Of a stretch of DNA of 64,000 nt, positions 41,351-48,205 are shown piece by piece (within the stretch, counting starts at the first letter, position 1; the number at the start of each line of letters is the position of its first letter). Location: positions 1 to 64,000 of the forward strand of contig VHCO01000010.1 in the NCBI GenBank assembly GCA_016871715.1, written 5' to 3'. The stretch is from Verrucomicrobiota bacterium. GTDB taxonomy: Bacteria; Verrucomicrobiota; Verrucomicrobiia; Limisphaerales; J093. The translations under genes and the position numbers were made by a program. The notes under the pieces were generated by a model that had not been told where the DNA came from, made no database searches, and saw nothing but the letters and a program-made list of their open reading frames with translations.

Positions 41351-42491
41351 ACCGCCGCGATTCGTAGACCTCGATCTTGTCTCCTGGTTTGCGAACGATG
41401 ACGGCGGCGGCGCCCGGTACCTGCTCGACCAGGCGCAGGCCAGCTTGCGGGCCCAGCACGCTGACACTCGTGGCGAGTGCATCGGCGGTCGTGCCGTCTC
41501 GGGCGATGACGGTCACCAGACTGTGATCGGTCAGGCCAAGGCCCGTGCGCGGATCGACGATGTGCGAATACCGAACGCCATCGATCTCGACGTGCTGATA
41601 GAGGTCGCCGGACGTGGCGAGCGCAGCCTGGTCCAGGAGGACGTACCGAGCAGGCGGCGCGCCCGGGACATCGAGCGGGGCGATCTCGACCCGCCAACCG
41701 GCCTTGCCCGGCGGCGCCTCGCCGGCGGTCATGTCGCCGGCTGCCGTGACCAGTGCTCGGCGAAGGCCGAGCTCACGCAAGACCTCGAGGGCTTCGTCGG
41801 CAGCGAACCCCTTGCCAATGCCCCCGAGATCGAGCCGCATGCTCGGGACCGCAAGCGTCGCCGTGCGCGCTTTCGGATCGAGCACGAGGTGCTGGTAGCC
41901 CACGGCTTGGCGCGCCGCGGCCAATTGCGCCGGGGGCGGTAAGGCCCGCTGTCGCCGGGCGCGTCGCCACTGGTTGACGCACGGTCCCACCGTCACGTCG
42001 AAGGCGCCGCCGCTGCGGGCGGCAAACTGCTGCGCGCGCTCGAGCACGCGCCAGAGGTCGTCGCTGAGCCGCACAGCCTGACCGCTGCCCGAAGTGCGTG
42101 AGAGCCGGGTCAGTTCACTGTCGTCGCTGTAATCGCTCAGGCGCTCGTTGAGCTCGCCGATGCGGGCAAAGGCAGCCTCGGCCGCCCGGGTGGCCGTCGC
42201 CTCGTCCGGCGCGTAGAGCACGATGCGGAAGGGCACACCCATTTGCGGCTGGTTGAAGGCGTAGCGGTGCAACTCGACGGCCGGTGGGGAGACACAGCCG
42301 ATAAGCATTGCGGCGAGAGAGATGGCGGCGAACGCCAGTTCGCCGCTGCTACGACGGAGGTGGGGCGCCGCCCCAAGAATCGACCGCGGGAAGGGCCGGC
42401 GCAACCCACGGGGCCTCGACCGAGGTCCTCGGGCTGAGGAATGGGTGAGAGCGGCGAACCCCAGTTCGCCGCTACGGCGGGCCGTGGCCAT
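41202..42491 (-). CDS. apbE: FAD:protein FMN transferase (ApbE), lipoprotein
   Basis: The core has the ApbE landmarks: MGVPFRIVLYAP, a SELTRLSRTSG helix, GGAFDVTVGPCVNQWRR, MRLDLGGIGKGFAADEAL, VTAAGDMTAG, YSHIVDPRTGLGL, and DGTTADALATSVSVLG. It transfers FMN from FAD to a threonine of flavoproteins. A lipobox, AAMLIGC, indicates an outer or periplasmic lipoprotein. The start is uncertain: the only standard in-frame start near enough is ATG at 42491, which puts 60-odd residues, encoded partly by REP hairpins, before the lipobox cysteine. A non-standard start near 42345 is possible. The last 45 residues overlap the symporter gene and look non-family. Confidence 0.85.
   Translation of the reverse strand: MATARRSGELGFAALTHSSARGPRSRPRGLRRPFPRSILGAAPHLRRSSGELAFAAISLAAMLIGCVSPPAVELHRYAFNQPQMGVPFRIVLYAPDEATATRAAEAAFARIGELNERLSDYSDDSELTRLSRTSGSGQAVRLSDDLWRVLERAQQFAARSGGAFDVTVGPCVNQWRRARRQRALPPPAQLAAARQAVGYQHLVLDPKARTATLAVPSMRLDLGGIGKGFAADEALEVLRELGLRRALVTAAGDMTAGEAPPGKAGWRVEIAPLDVPGAPPARYVLLDQAALATSGDLYQHVEIDGVRYSHIVDPRTGLGLTDHSLVTVIARDGTTADALATSVSVLGPQAGLRLVEQVPGAAAVIVRKPGDKIEVYESRRFKRFLDPAPRRRVSRYGPGGPTGCPRRCGRRLRPGPPSPDRVARRSPPR
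42325..42346. repeat. REP palindrome, second family, copy 1
   Basis: A perfect 9-bp stem (GCGGCGAAC / GTTCGCCGC) with a 4-base loop, total 22 bp. It is followed by GCTACGACGG. It falls at the region encoding the ApbE signal peptide. Confidence 0.75.
42451..42472. repeat. REP palindrome, second family, copy 2
   Basis: The same stem as at 42325-42346 with loop CCCA, in the same orientation 126 bp away, followed by TACGGCGGG. Confidence 0.75.
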
Positions 42492-42522
42492 GGCCGAAGC
42501 TGGGATGGCGGGGCGCGGCTGC

Positions 42523-43692
42523 TTACTTAAGCTCGAGCTCGTCTTTGCTCGGCAACGGCGGGAACTTCGCGTGCGGCTCGGTCTGGTACCAAAAAGCGAC
42601 CGAGGCGATGTCATCGCGCAAGGGCAGGTACCGGCCATCCTTCATCCAACCGAGCGCTTGGATGGTGACCTTGAGGTCTTGCTCGAAGCGGATGGGGTCG
42701 ACGATGTGCCAGCGGTAGAGGCCGAACCGGGTTTGGGCTTCGTAGAGGCCGTCCGGCCGGATCACCTGCGGCATGCCGGTATAGGGCGTCGAAAACTCGG
42801 TGTACCGTTTGCCGTCCGGACCGAGGGTCTCGAAGTTGTACGAACCGCAGAAGTAGTCTTCCGTGCCGGTCCCGCAGATGGTCGGGAACTCGTGGTCGCC
42901 GTCCATGTAGAACTTGATTTCGCCCTCGCCCCACCAGCCGCCGCTATGGACCTCCCAAGCCATATACGTGCCCACGTAATGCCCGCGGCCACGCACCCCG
43001 TCCAGAATGGTATAAAGGCCCTTGGTCTTGAGCGGGTCCTCGCGCCGGAACTGGGCGTGGAAATAGGCGGCATCGGCGGGCACCGTTGTGAGGGTGTAGT
43101 CGATCTGGTAGTAGATGGTGATTTGTTGGTCGTCGAGATTCTCGACGGTGATCTTAGCCTTCTTCCGGAACGGCATCTGCCAGTACGAATTGAACGCGCT
43201 CCCCGGATTCACGCACACGGCCAGCGAGTTGATCTGGCAATACCGCGCCCAACCGCAAGCGAAGAAATCCCCCAACGGACACTCGACCGACGGTTCGGTT
43301 TCGTCGTCCCAGTAGAAGCGCAGGATCATCCAACGGGTGCGATCCAGCGGCGCCGGCGTCAGCCAGATATGCTGGATCGAGCCCGGGCCGTCGATCTCCG
43401 CCATCGTAAACGTCGTCTTGGGCGGGATGCGCACATAGGGCGAGACTTTCCAGCCCTGGCCCAAATCTCGTGCCGCGTTTTTGGCTGGGCCGTCAGTCGA
43501 CATAGCGGCCTTGCCTTTCTCGCCGGTGAAATTCTCGGGCGAAATCGAGCGCGACTTGGCATCCGAGAGTCGATAGAGGTTGCCCAGACCCACGTTGAGG
43601 CCGTTGAAAGACCGTTCGGCGGCCCCGGCGCTGGTCATGCCGTGCCACGCGAGGGTGAGTGCGGTGAAGAAGAGAACCCAGTTCCGTTTCAT
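42523..43692 (-). CDS. Secreted GH172 (DUF2961) glycoside hydrolase
   Basis: 389 residues with a Sec signal (MKRNWVLFFTALTLAWHG, cleavage near AGAAE). DUF2961 landmarks are seen: GPGSIQHIWLTP, RFYWDDETEPSVECPLGDFF, SYWQMPF, GEGEIKFYMDGD and GTGTEDYFCGSYNF. The glutamates in the last two segments lie where the GH172 active site is built. Known GH172 enzymes act on fructofuranose- or arabinofuranose-containing sugars, so a furanoside-rich extracellular glycan is a likely substrate. The neighbouring symporter and secreted sulfatase fit a glycan-use theme. Confidence 0.88.
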   Translation of the reverse strand: MKRNWVLFFTALTLAWHGMTSAGAAERSFNGLNVGLGNLYRLSDAKSRSISPENFTGEKGKAAMSTDGPAKNAARDLGQGWKVSPYVRIPPKTTFTMAEIDGPGSIQHIWLTPAPLDRTRWMILRFYWDDETEPSVECPLGDFFACGWARYCQINSLAVCVNPGSAFNSYWQMPFRKKAKITVENLDDQQITIYYQIDYTLTTVPADAAYFHAQFRREDPLKTKGLYTILDGVRGRGHYVGTYMAWEVHSGGWWGEGEIKFYMDGDHEFPTICGTGTEDYFCGSYNFETLGPDGKRYTEFSTPYTGMPQVIRPDGLYEAQTRFGLYRWHIVDPIRFEQDLKVTIQALGWMKDGRYLPLRDDIASVAFWYQTEPHAKFPPLPSKDELELK

Positions 43693-43768
43693 AGCATTGT
43701 GTCGATACGGTTCGCGGGTATGCTAGCGGGCAGGACCGAACATGCAACCCTCCTTCAAACCCTCCTCT

Positions 43769-43839
43769 AAGCCCTCACCCAGGCTCAGCACGAAGTGAGC
43801 CGTTCTGGGGACTGGCGGGTGACCGCCCCAAGGTGGTAG
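43769..43839. repeat. 71-bp direct repeat, left copy
   Basis: It begins AAGCCCTCACCCAGG and ends AAGGTGGTAG. It is identical to 43951-44021 at 68 of 71 positions. The two copies flank the B2 hairpin element. Confidence 0.9.
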
Positions 43840-43948
43840 GGCGCGCAGTCCTCTGCGCGCCGTAAACCACTGTGGACACAGGAAGCCGCGGCGCGCAGAG
43901 GACTGCGCGCCCTACCGCCGAGCTGTAGTCCATCTCGGTGACTCATCA
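43840..43948 (-). repeat. BIME-like element B2
   Basis: Hairpins lie at 43840-43861 and 43890-43911 with a 28-bp spacer. The spacer, read on the minus strand, matches B1 at 26 of 28 positions. The tail to 43948 matches the B1 left flank at about 34 of 38 positions. Confidence 0.85.
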
Positions 43949-43950
43949 GC

Positions 43951-44021
43951 AAGCCCTCACCCAGGCTCAGCACGAAGTGAACCGTTCTGGGGACTGGCCG
44001 ATGACCGCCCCAAGGTGGTAG
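43951..44021. repeat. 71-bp direct repeat, right copy
   Basis: The partner of 43769-43839. It ends 33 bp before the ATG of the CHAD gene and may therefore carry part of that gene's upstream region. Confidence 0.9.
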
Positions 44022-44053
44022 CTTGCCCGGGTGCTTCGAAGAAGTTCGAGGGT

Positions 44054-44968
44054 ATGAAAGCCGAGCGGCTCTTCGCGCGTTGGCAGCGGCGCCGCCAACG
44101 GTTGCTGCAGGCAACCGACCTGCTCATCCGCCAGTGCCAGGCAGACGGGACCCCGGACCATGTGCACAACCTTCGCGTCACTCTGCGTCGACTGCGCCTC
44201 TTGACTCGCCTCGGCCGCCCGCTGCTCGATCGGCGCGCGACCGCTGCGTTTCGCATTTGGGCGCGGCGCGTTTCCAAAGCCACCAGCCCCGTCCGAGACC
44301 TCGACGTCGCGTGCGAGTGGTTCGCCGTGCGACCGGCGGCCGCCCGCCTGCTCGATCGAGGTTTGGCCCGCCGAGCTTCGTTGTGGCAGCGCGCCCGCAA
44401 CCGCGTTCGTTCCCTGCCGGCCCGGACCCGGGCCGCACTCGAGCGGGTCGAACACGGGCGCCGGCGCTCGGCACGCCTGGCCCGACGGTTGAGCCGACTC
44501 GAGTCGCGACTGAGTGGGCACACGCAGCGGTTCCGGCCCAGGTTCTTTCGATTGGCGGAAGAGGAGCAGCATGAGTTCCGGCGCCGGCTTCGCCAGTGGC
44601 GCTATCTGCGGGAGTTGGCTCTGCCTCGCCAGGAACACGAAACCGACCGTCTCCTGCGGCGCTTGGTGCGGGCACAGGAAGCCACCGGCGAAGCTCAAAA
44701 CCTCCGGCTGGCGGAGGCGGTCTTACTCAAGTGGCACCGAACGGGGCCGAGCGGCGGCAGCAGGGCGCGTGGTCCGCTACGCGCCGAGGCCTCCCTACTC
44801 GACAGCGGTCGGCGGCGCGCAGAGGACCGCGCGCCCTACCTGCGGACGGCCAGCGTGGGTGAGATTTCAACCGTGTTACGGCGCGAGTTAAGCCACCAAC
44901 AGGCCACCCAACAGACACGGATCCAGCGGGCATTGGACCGCCTACAACCCCATTCGCGTGGTGACTGA
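44054..44968 (+). CDS. CHAD-domain protein with an embedded BIME element
   Basis: 304 residues from ATG 44054 (a GTG at 44015 lies inside the direct repeat and is less likely). The CHAD signature is clear: HVHNLRVTLRRLRLLTRL early, then many regularly spaced arginines and histidines in helices (LARRLSRLESRLSGHTQRF, FRRRLRQWRYLREL). CHAD domains bind polyphosphate and are usually partners of polyphosphate-related or CYTH proteins. Residues about 237-261 (44764-44835) are encoded by a REP pair in frame. Family-like helix text resumes as ISTVLRRELSHQQATQQTRIQ. No CYTH domain or ppk is nearby. Confidence 0.8.
   Translation: MKAERLFARWQRRRQRLLQATDLLIRQCQADGTPDHVHNLRVTLRRLRLLTRLGRPLLDRRATAAFRIWARRVSKATSPVRDLDVACEWFAVRPAAARLLDRGLARRASLWQRARNRVRSLPARTRAALERVEHGRRRSARLARRLSRLESRLSGHTQRFRPRFFRLAEEEQHEFRRRLRQWRYLRELALPRQEHETDRLLRRLVRAQEATGEAQNLRLAEAVLLKWHRTGPSGGSRARGPLRAEASLLDSGRRRAEDRAPYLRTASVGEISTVLRRELSHQQATQQTRIQRALDRLQPHSRGD
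44764..44835 (+). repeat. BIME-like element B3 inside the CHAD coding region
   Basis: Hairpins lie at 44764-44785 and 44814-44835 with a 28-bp spacer, the same layout as B1 and B2. The spacer is diverged but recognisable (GGC, TCC, TC, ACA and GGT positions kept). The element is 72 bp, a multiple of three, so it leaves the frame open. Confidence 0.8.
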
Positions 44969-45323
44969 TTCCGTCTCAGCCGAGGCGGAGAGGGGCGCCG
45001 GTCCTGTCCCTGCTTGTTGCTCAAGAGCTGCGTTGCGTCGTCGGCCGGACCCGGCCTCGTCCACCCTGCGAGCAGCGCGACTCTACTTGCCACGCTCGAT
45101 CGCCCCAAGGGAAACATCGGCAGAGGCCCACGGCGACTTAAGTCAGGACTTCGGACAGACTGACGGTGGGCGAACATCGACCGTCGAACTTCGAACACTG
45201 AACTTCGAACTTTGAACGTTGAACGAATGAACGAAGGGACGACGGGCTACGGGCCATCGTGGGCGGTGCGAGGGAGCGAAGGCGGGCGAGGCCGGCCGGG
45301 ACACCGTGCGGGTCGAACCGGGC
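44969..45323. other. Non-coding region with a degenerate tandem repeat
   Basis: No gene is seen. At about 45180-45232 a run of short units of the form GAACTT/CGAACAC/TGAACTT/GAACGTT recurs, an AT-richer patch in GC-rich surroundings. The flanking genes converge, so it may include the ends of both transcripts. Confidence 0.5.
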
Positions 45324-45599
45324 TCAGCCGCCGGCGATCGCCGGGATGATGCTCAGCTCGTCGCCGTCCCGCAACGGCGTCGCTAACCGCTCGAGGAACC
45401 GGATGTCCTCCTCGTTCGCGTAGACATTGACGAACCGCCGCAGCGCACCTGACTCCTCGAACAATCGCTCCTGCAACCCCGGGTAACGAACCCGTAGCTC
45501 GGCCAGCGCACTCCCCACGGTCCCCGGCGCCACGTCCACGCGCTCGACCTGATCGGTCAACGCGCGCAAGGCAGCCGGGATACGGATCTTCACGGGCAT
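45324..45599 (-). CDS. MoaD/ThiS-family sulfur carrier protein
   Basis: 91 residues from MPVKIRIPAALRAL. The ubiquitin-like fold pattern, the acidic GDELSIIPAIAG segment and the terminal Gly-Gly needed for adenylation and thiocarboxylation are present. MoaD, ThiS and other carriers cannot be separated here. It follows gcvH by 37 bp on the same strand and is probably the third gene of that operon. Confidence 0.85.
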   Translation of the reverse strand: MPVKIRIPAALRALTDQVERVDVAPGTVGSALAELRVRYPGLQERLFEESGALRRFVNVYANEEDIRFLERLATPLRDGDELSIIPAIAGG

Positions 45600-45636
45600 G
45601 GTCAAGACAACCAGGAGCGGCGGTACCCGGCATCCA

Positions 45637-46023
45637 TTAGGCCGCGCCAATCAGGGCCTGATACCCAGCGGCATCCAACAGACCGCCGAGTTGGCCAGGG
45701 TCGGCCAATTTCAGTTTGTAGAACCAGCCCGCCCCGTAGGGATCGCTGTTCACCAACGCCGGTTGGTCCACCACGCTCGCGTTGACCGCCGTCACCACCC
45801 CGCCCACGGGGGCGTAAACGTCGCTGGCGGTCTTGACCGACTCGACCACCGCGCACGCTTCCCCGGCAGCCACCGCACGGCCGACCGCCGGAAGTTCCAC
45901 AAACACCACATCCGTCAACTCGTGCTGGGCATGGTCGCTGATACCGACGGTGGCGAGGTCGCCCTCGACCCGCACCCACTCGTGGGATTTGGCGTACCTG
46001 AGATCGGCCGGAACGTTGCTCAT
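45637..46023 (-). CDS. gcvH: Glycine cleavage system H protein
   Basis: 128 residues from [17 protein letters not shown]. The lipoyl-lysine motif [10 protein letters not shown], the [11 protein letters not shown] segment and GWFYKLKL are all typical. The H protein shuttles the aminomethyl group between the P, T and L proteins. It lies 72 bp after gcvT in one operon; the P protein genes are not in the window. Confidence 0.95.
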   Translation of the reverse strand: MSNVPADLRYAKSHEWVRVEGDLATVGISDHAQHELTDVVFVELPAVGRAVAAGEACAVVESVKTASDVYAPVGGVVTAVNASVVDQPALVNSDPYGAGWFYKLKLADPGQLGGLLDAAGYQALIGAA

Positions 46024-46095
46024 CGAGCTCAAGGGAGTCAGGAATCGCCGGCGAGGTCAATCCGCTTTTCGCCCTTAGCGCCCTGATGGGCAGGC

Positions 46096-47238
46096 TCAGC
46101 CTGGCCGGCGGTAGAGCGGCTTGCGCTGGACCACCACCGGCGCGCGGCGGCCGCGGATCTCGAGCTCGAGCGCCGTGCCGGGCGCCGCATACTCGAGCGG
46201 GACATAACCCAAGCCGATCCCCACTCCCAAGCTGGGACTCTGCGTGCCGCTGACGACCTGCCCGAGTCGGACCGAATTCGGTCCGGGGCTGAAAATCGAG
46301 TACTGGGGCCGGGGCGGCGGCGCCTTCTCCGTGAGCTTGAAAGCCACACACTTCTTGGGCACCCCCTGCTCCCGCTGCCGGACCAACGCCGCGCGCCCTA
46401 CGAACGGTCCCTTATCCAACGCCACAAACGCCCCCAAACCAGCCTCCAACGGCGTGGTCTGCTCGTCGAGTTCATGGCCGTAGAGGGGGTAACACACCTC
46501 GGTTCGCAACGTGTCCCGCGCACCTAAACCCACCGGCCGCAACCCGTAGTCAGCCCCGGCCGCCAGCAACCGTTCCCAGACCCGCTCGACCTCGCGAACC
46601 GGCACGACCAACTCGAAGCCGTCCTCGCCCGTGTACCCCGTCCGCGCCAGGTACAGCGGGACACCCCCAAGCACAAAGGCGGCGAGTTGGTTCTTCCGCA
46701 GTTCAGTGGCGCGCGGAGCGATCGTCCCCGCGATCGAGCCGCCCGTAATCGCCTGGTCCATGAACTCCGCCACGCGCGGCCCCTGGACCGCTAGGGCGCC
46801 GTACTCAGCCGAGGCGTTCTTGAGGTGGAACCCGTCGCGGGTAGGGGCGGTCTCGACCTGGGTCTGGAGCCAGTCCCAATCCGCCGCGATTCTCCCCGCG
46901 TTCACGATCAAGAGGTATTCGTCCTCGCTCAGCCGATACGCATAGAGGTCGTCCACCACGCCGCCACTGGGCAAACACACCAAGGTGTACTGGCCCTGCC
47001 CGACCGTCAGCTTCCCCAGGTCGTTGGTGAGGACGTAGTTCAGGTACGCCGCCGCACCCGGCCCCACCACCAACAGCTCGCCCATGTGCGAGATATCGAA
47101 GAGCCCAGCCGCCTGCCGTACCGCAAGGTGTTCCTCGACAATGCTGGTGTATTGGACCGGCATTTCCCAGCCGCCGAACTCGATGAGCCGTGCGCCTAGC
47201 CGCTGGTGCGCAGCGTAGAGCGGGGTGCGTTTAAGCAT
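46096..47238 (-). CDS. gcvT: Glycine cleavage system T protein (aminomethyltransferase)
   Basis: 380 residues from MLKRTPLYAAHQRLGARLIEF. Landmarks: FGGWEMPVQYTSI, LFDISHMGEL, TNDLGKLTVGQGQYTL, RTGYTGEDGFELVVP, GLGARDTLRTEVCYPLYGHEL, and SGTQSPSLGVGIGLGYV. It transfers the methylene group to tetrahydrofolate. The ATG at 47238 is chosen because the family starts right there; the longer frame would add 13 residues. It is divergent from the metallo-beta-lactamase gene and shares its upstream gap. Confidence 0.95.
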   Translation of the reverse strand: MLKRTPLYAAHQRLGARLIEFGGWEMPVQYTSIVEEHLAVRQAAGLFDISHMGELLVVGPGAAAYLNYVLTNDLGKLTVGQGQYTLVCLPSGGVVDDLYAYRLSEDEYLLIVNAGRIAADWDWLQTQVETAPTRDGFHLKNASAEYGALAVQGPRVAEFMDQAITGGSIAGTIAPRATELRKNQLAAFVLGGVPLYLARTGYTGEDGFELVVPVREVERVWERLLAAGADYGLRPVGLGARDTLRTEVCYPLYGHELDEQTTPLEAGLGAFVALDKGPFVGRAALVRQREQGVPKKCVAFKLTEKAPPPRPQYSIFSPGPNSVRLGQVVSGTQSPSLGVGIGLGYVPLEYAAPGTALELEIRGRRAPVVVQRKPLYRRPG

Positions 47239-47354
47239 AGGGTCCGGAGACGCTACCAACTCAGGCCCCAGCGTCAACGAGTTTGCAGCCAGCTAGCGTG
47301 CGGCCCTGGACCACAACCCTTGCCGCCTAGGCCCCAGACCACTACCTTGCGCCC
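47239..47354. promoter_or_regulatory. Divergent promoter region of gcvT operon and MBL gene
   Basis: The 116-bp gap between divergent starts must hold both promoters. I see no clear sigma-70 boxes and no obvious glycine riboswitch in a gap this short. Confidence 0.4.
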
Positions 47355-48176
47355 ATGAACTTGGAAGATCACCTGGGCGATGTCCTCCATAAAGGACGCC
47401 TCCACGCCGGTGTGGCGCCCGAAACCGTCGCCGCCGCCGCCGGCCTGAGCAGCGCGGAACTTGCCGCCGTCGAGGCCTCGGGCAACCCGCCGCGGCCGAT
47501 GGATTACCGTGCCTTGGGCGCGTTGCTGGGCCTAGCTCCCAATAAACTGCAGGGCCTGGCGGCCGGTTGGCAACCGGCCCCGGTCGATTTAGGTCGGTGG
47601 CGCGAGTTGCGCCTGCTCACCTCCGTGGGCGGCGGCATGGGCGTCAACTGCTACTTGCTCTGGGACGAAGTCACCCGCGAGGCCGCCTTGTTCGACACCG
47701 GCTTCGACGCCGCGCCGATCCTCGAGTTGATTGCGGCCGAGCACCTGGACCTGCGTTACCTGTTCATCACCCACGGCCACCACGATCACATCGCCGCCCT
47801 CCCCGAGCTCAAACAGCGCCATCCCAAAGCCCGCCTCCGCTCGAACTCCCGTTCGGCCCCACCCGACCAGCGGAACCGGCCCAACGACTGTATCTCCCTG
47901 GGCAGCCTGCGCATCACGAACCGCGACACCCCAGGCCATGCCGAGGACGGCGTCACCTACATCGTGGGCACCTGGCCCGACGACGCGCCCCATGTCGCCA
48001 TCGTGGGCGATGCCCTCTTTGCGGGCTCGATGGGCCGGGCTGTGGGCGCAGCCGCCTTGGCCCGCCAGAAAATCCGCGACCAGATCTTGTCCCTGCCCGC
48101 TCCCACGCTCCTGTGCCCCGGACATGGCCCGCTGACCACGGTGGCCGAGGAGCAAGCCAACAACCCCTTCTGCTGA
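47355..48176 (+). CDS. HTH-like domain fused to a metallo-beta-lactamase fold hydrolase
   Basis: 273 residues. Residues 1-75 resemble an XRE-type helix-turn-helix (LHKGRLHAGVAPETVAAAAGLSSAELAAVE, shown here only as description of the run's parts: APETVAAAAGLS as the recognition region). Residues 85-273 form an MBL fold: THGHHDH metal motif, DTPGHAEDGVTY, VGDALFAGSMGR and CPGHGPLTTV, as in glyoxalase II-like hydrolases. The substrate is unknown. An HTH on a glyoxalase-type enzyme suggests a possible DNA- or substrate-responsive role, but the HTH may be vestigial. Confidence 0.8.
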   Translation: MNLEDHLGDVLHKGRLHAGVAPETVAAAAGLSSAELAAVEASGNPPRPMDYRALGALLGLAPNKLQGLAAGWQPAPVDLGRWRELRLLTSVGGGMGVNCYLLWDEVTREAALFDTGFDAAPILELIAAEHLDLRYLFITHGHHDHIAALPELKQRHPKARLRSNSRSAPPDQRNRPNDCISLGSLRITNRDTPGHAEDGVTYIVGTWPDDAPHVAIVGDALFAGSMGRAVGAAALARQKIRDQILSLPAPTLLCPGHGPLTTVAEEQANNPFC

Positions 48177-48205
48177 GCCGACCGCCCCGGGGCGCGGCCA
48201 TCGGC

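Noticed and set aside
46269..46284. A 16-bp perfect palindrome centred on GAATTC
   Set aside because: It lies inside intact gcvT and encodes family-compatible residues; no second copy is seen.
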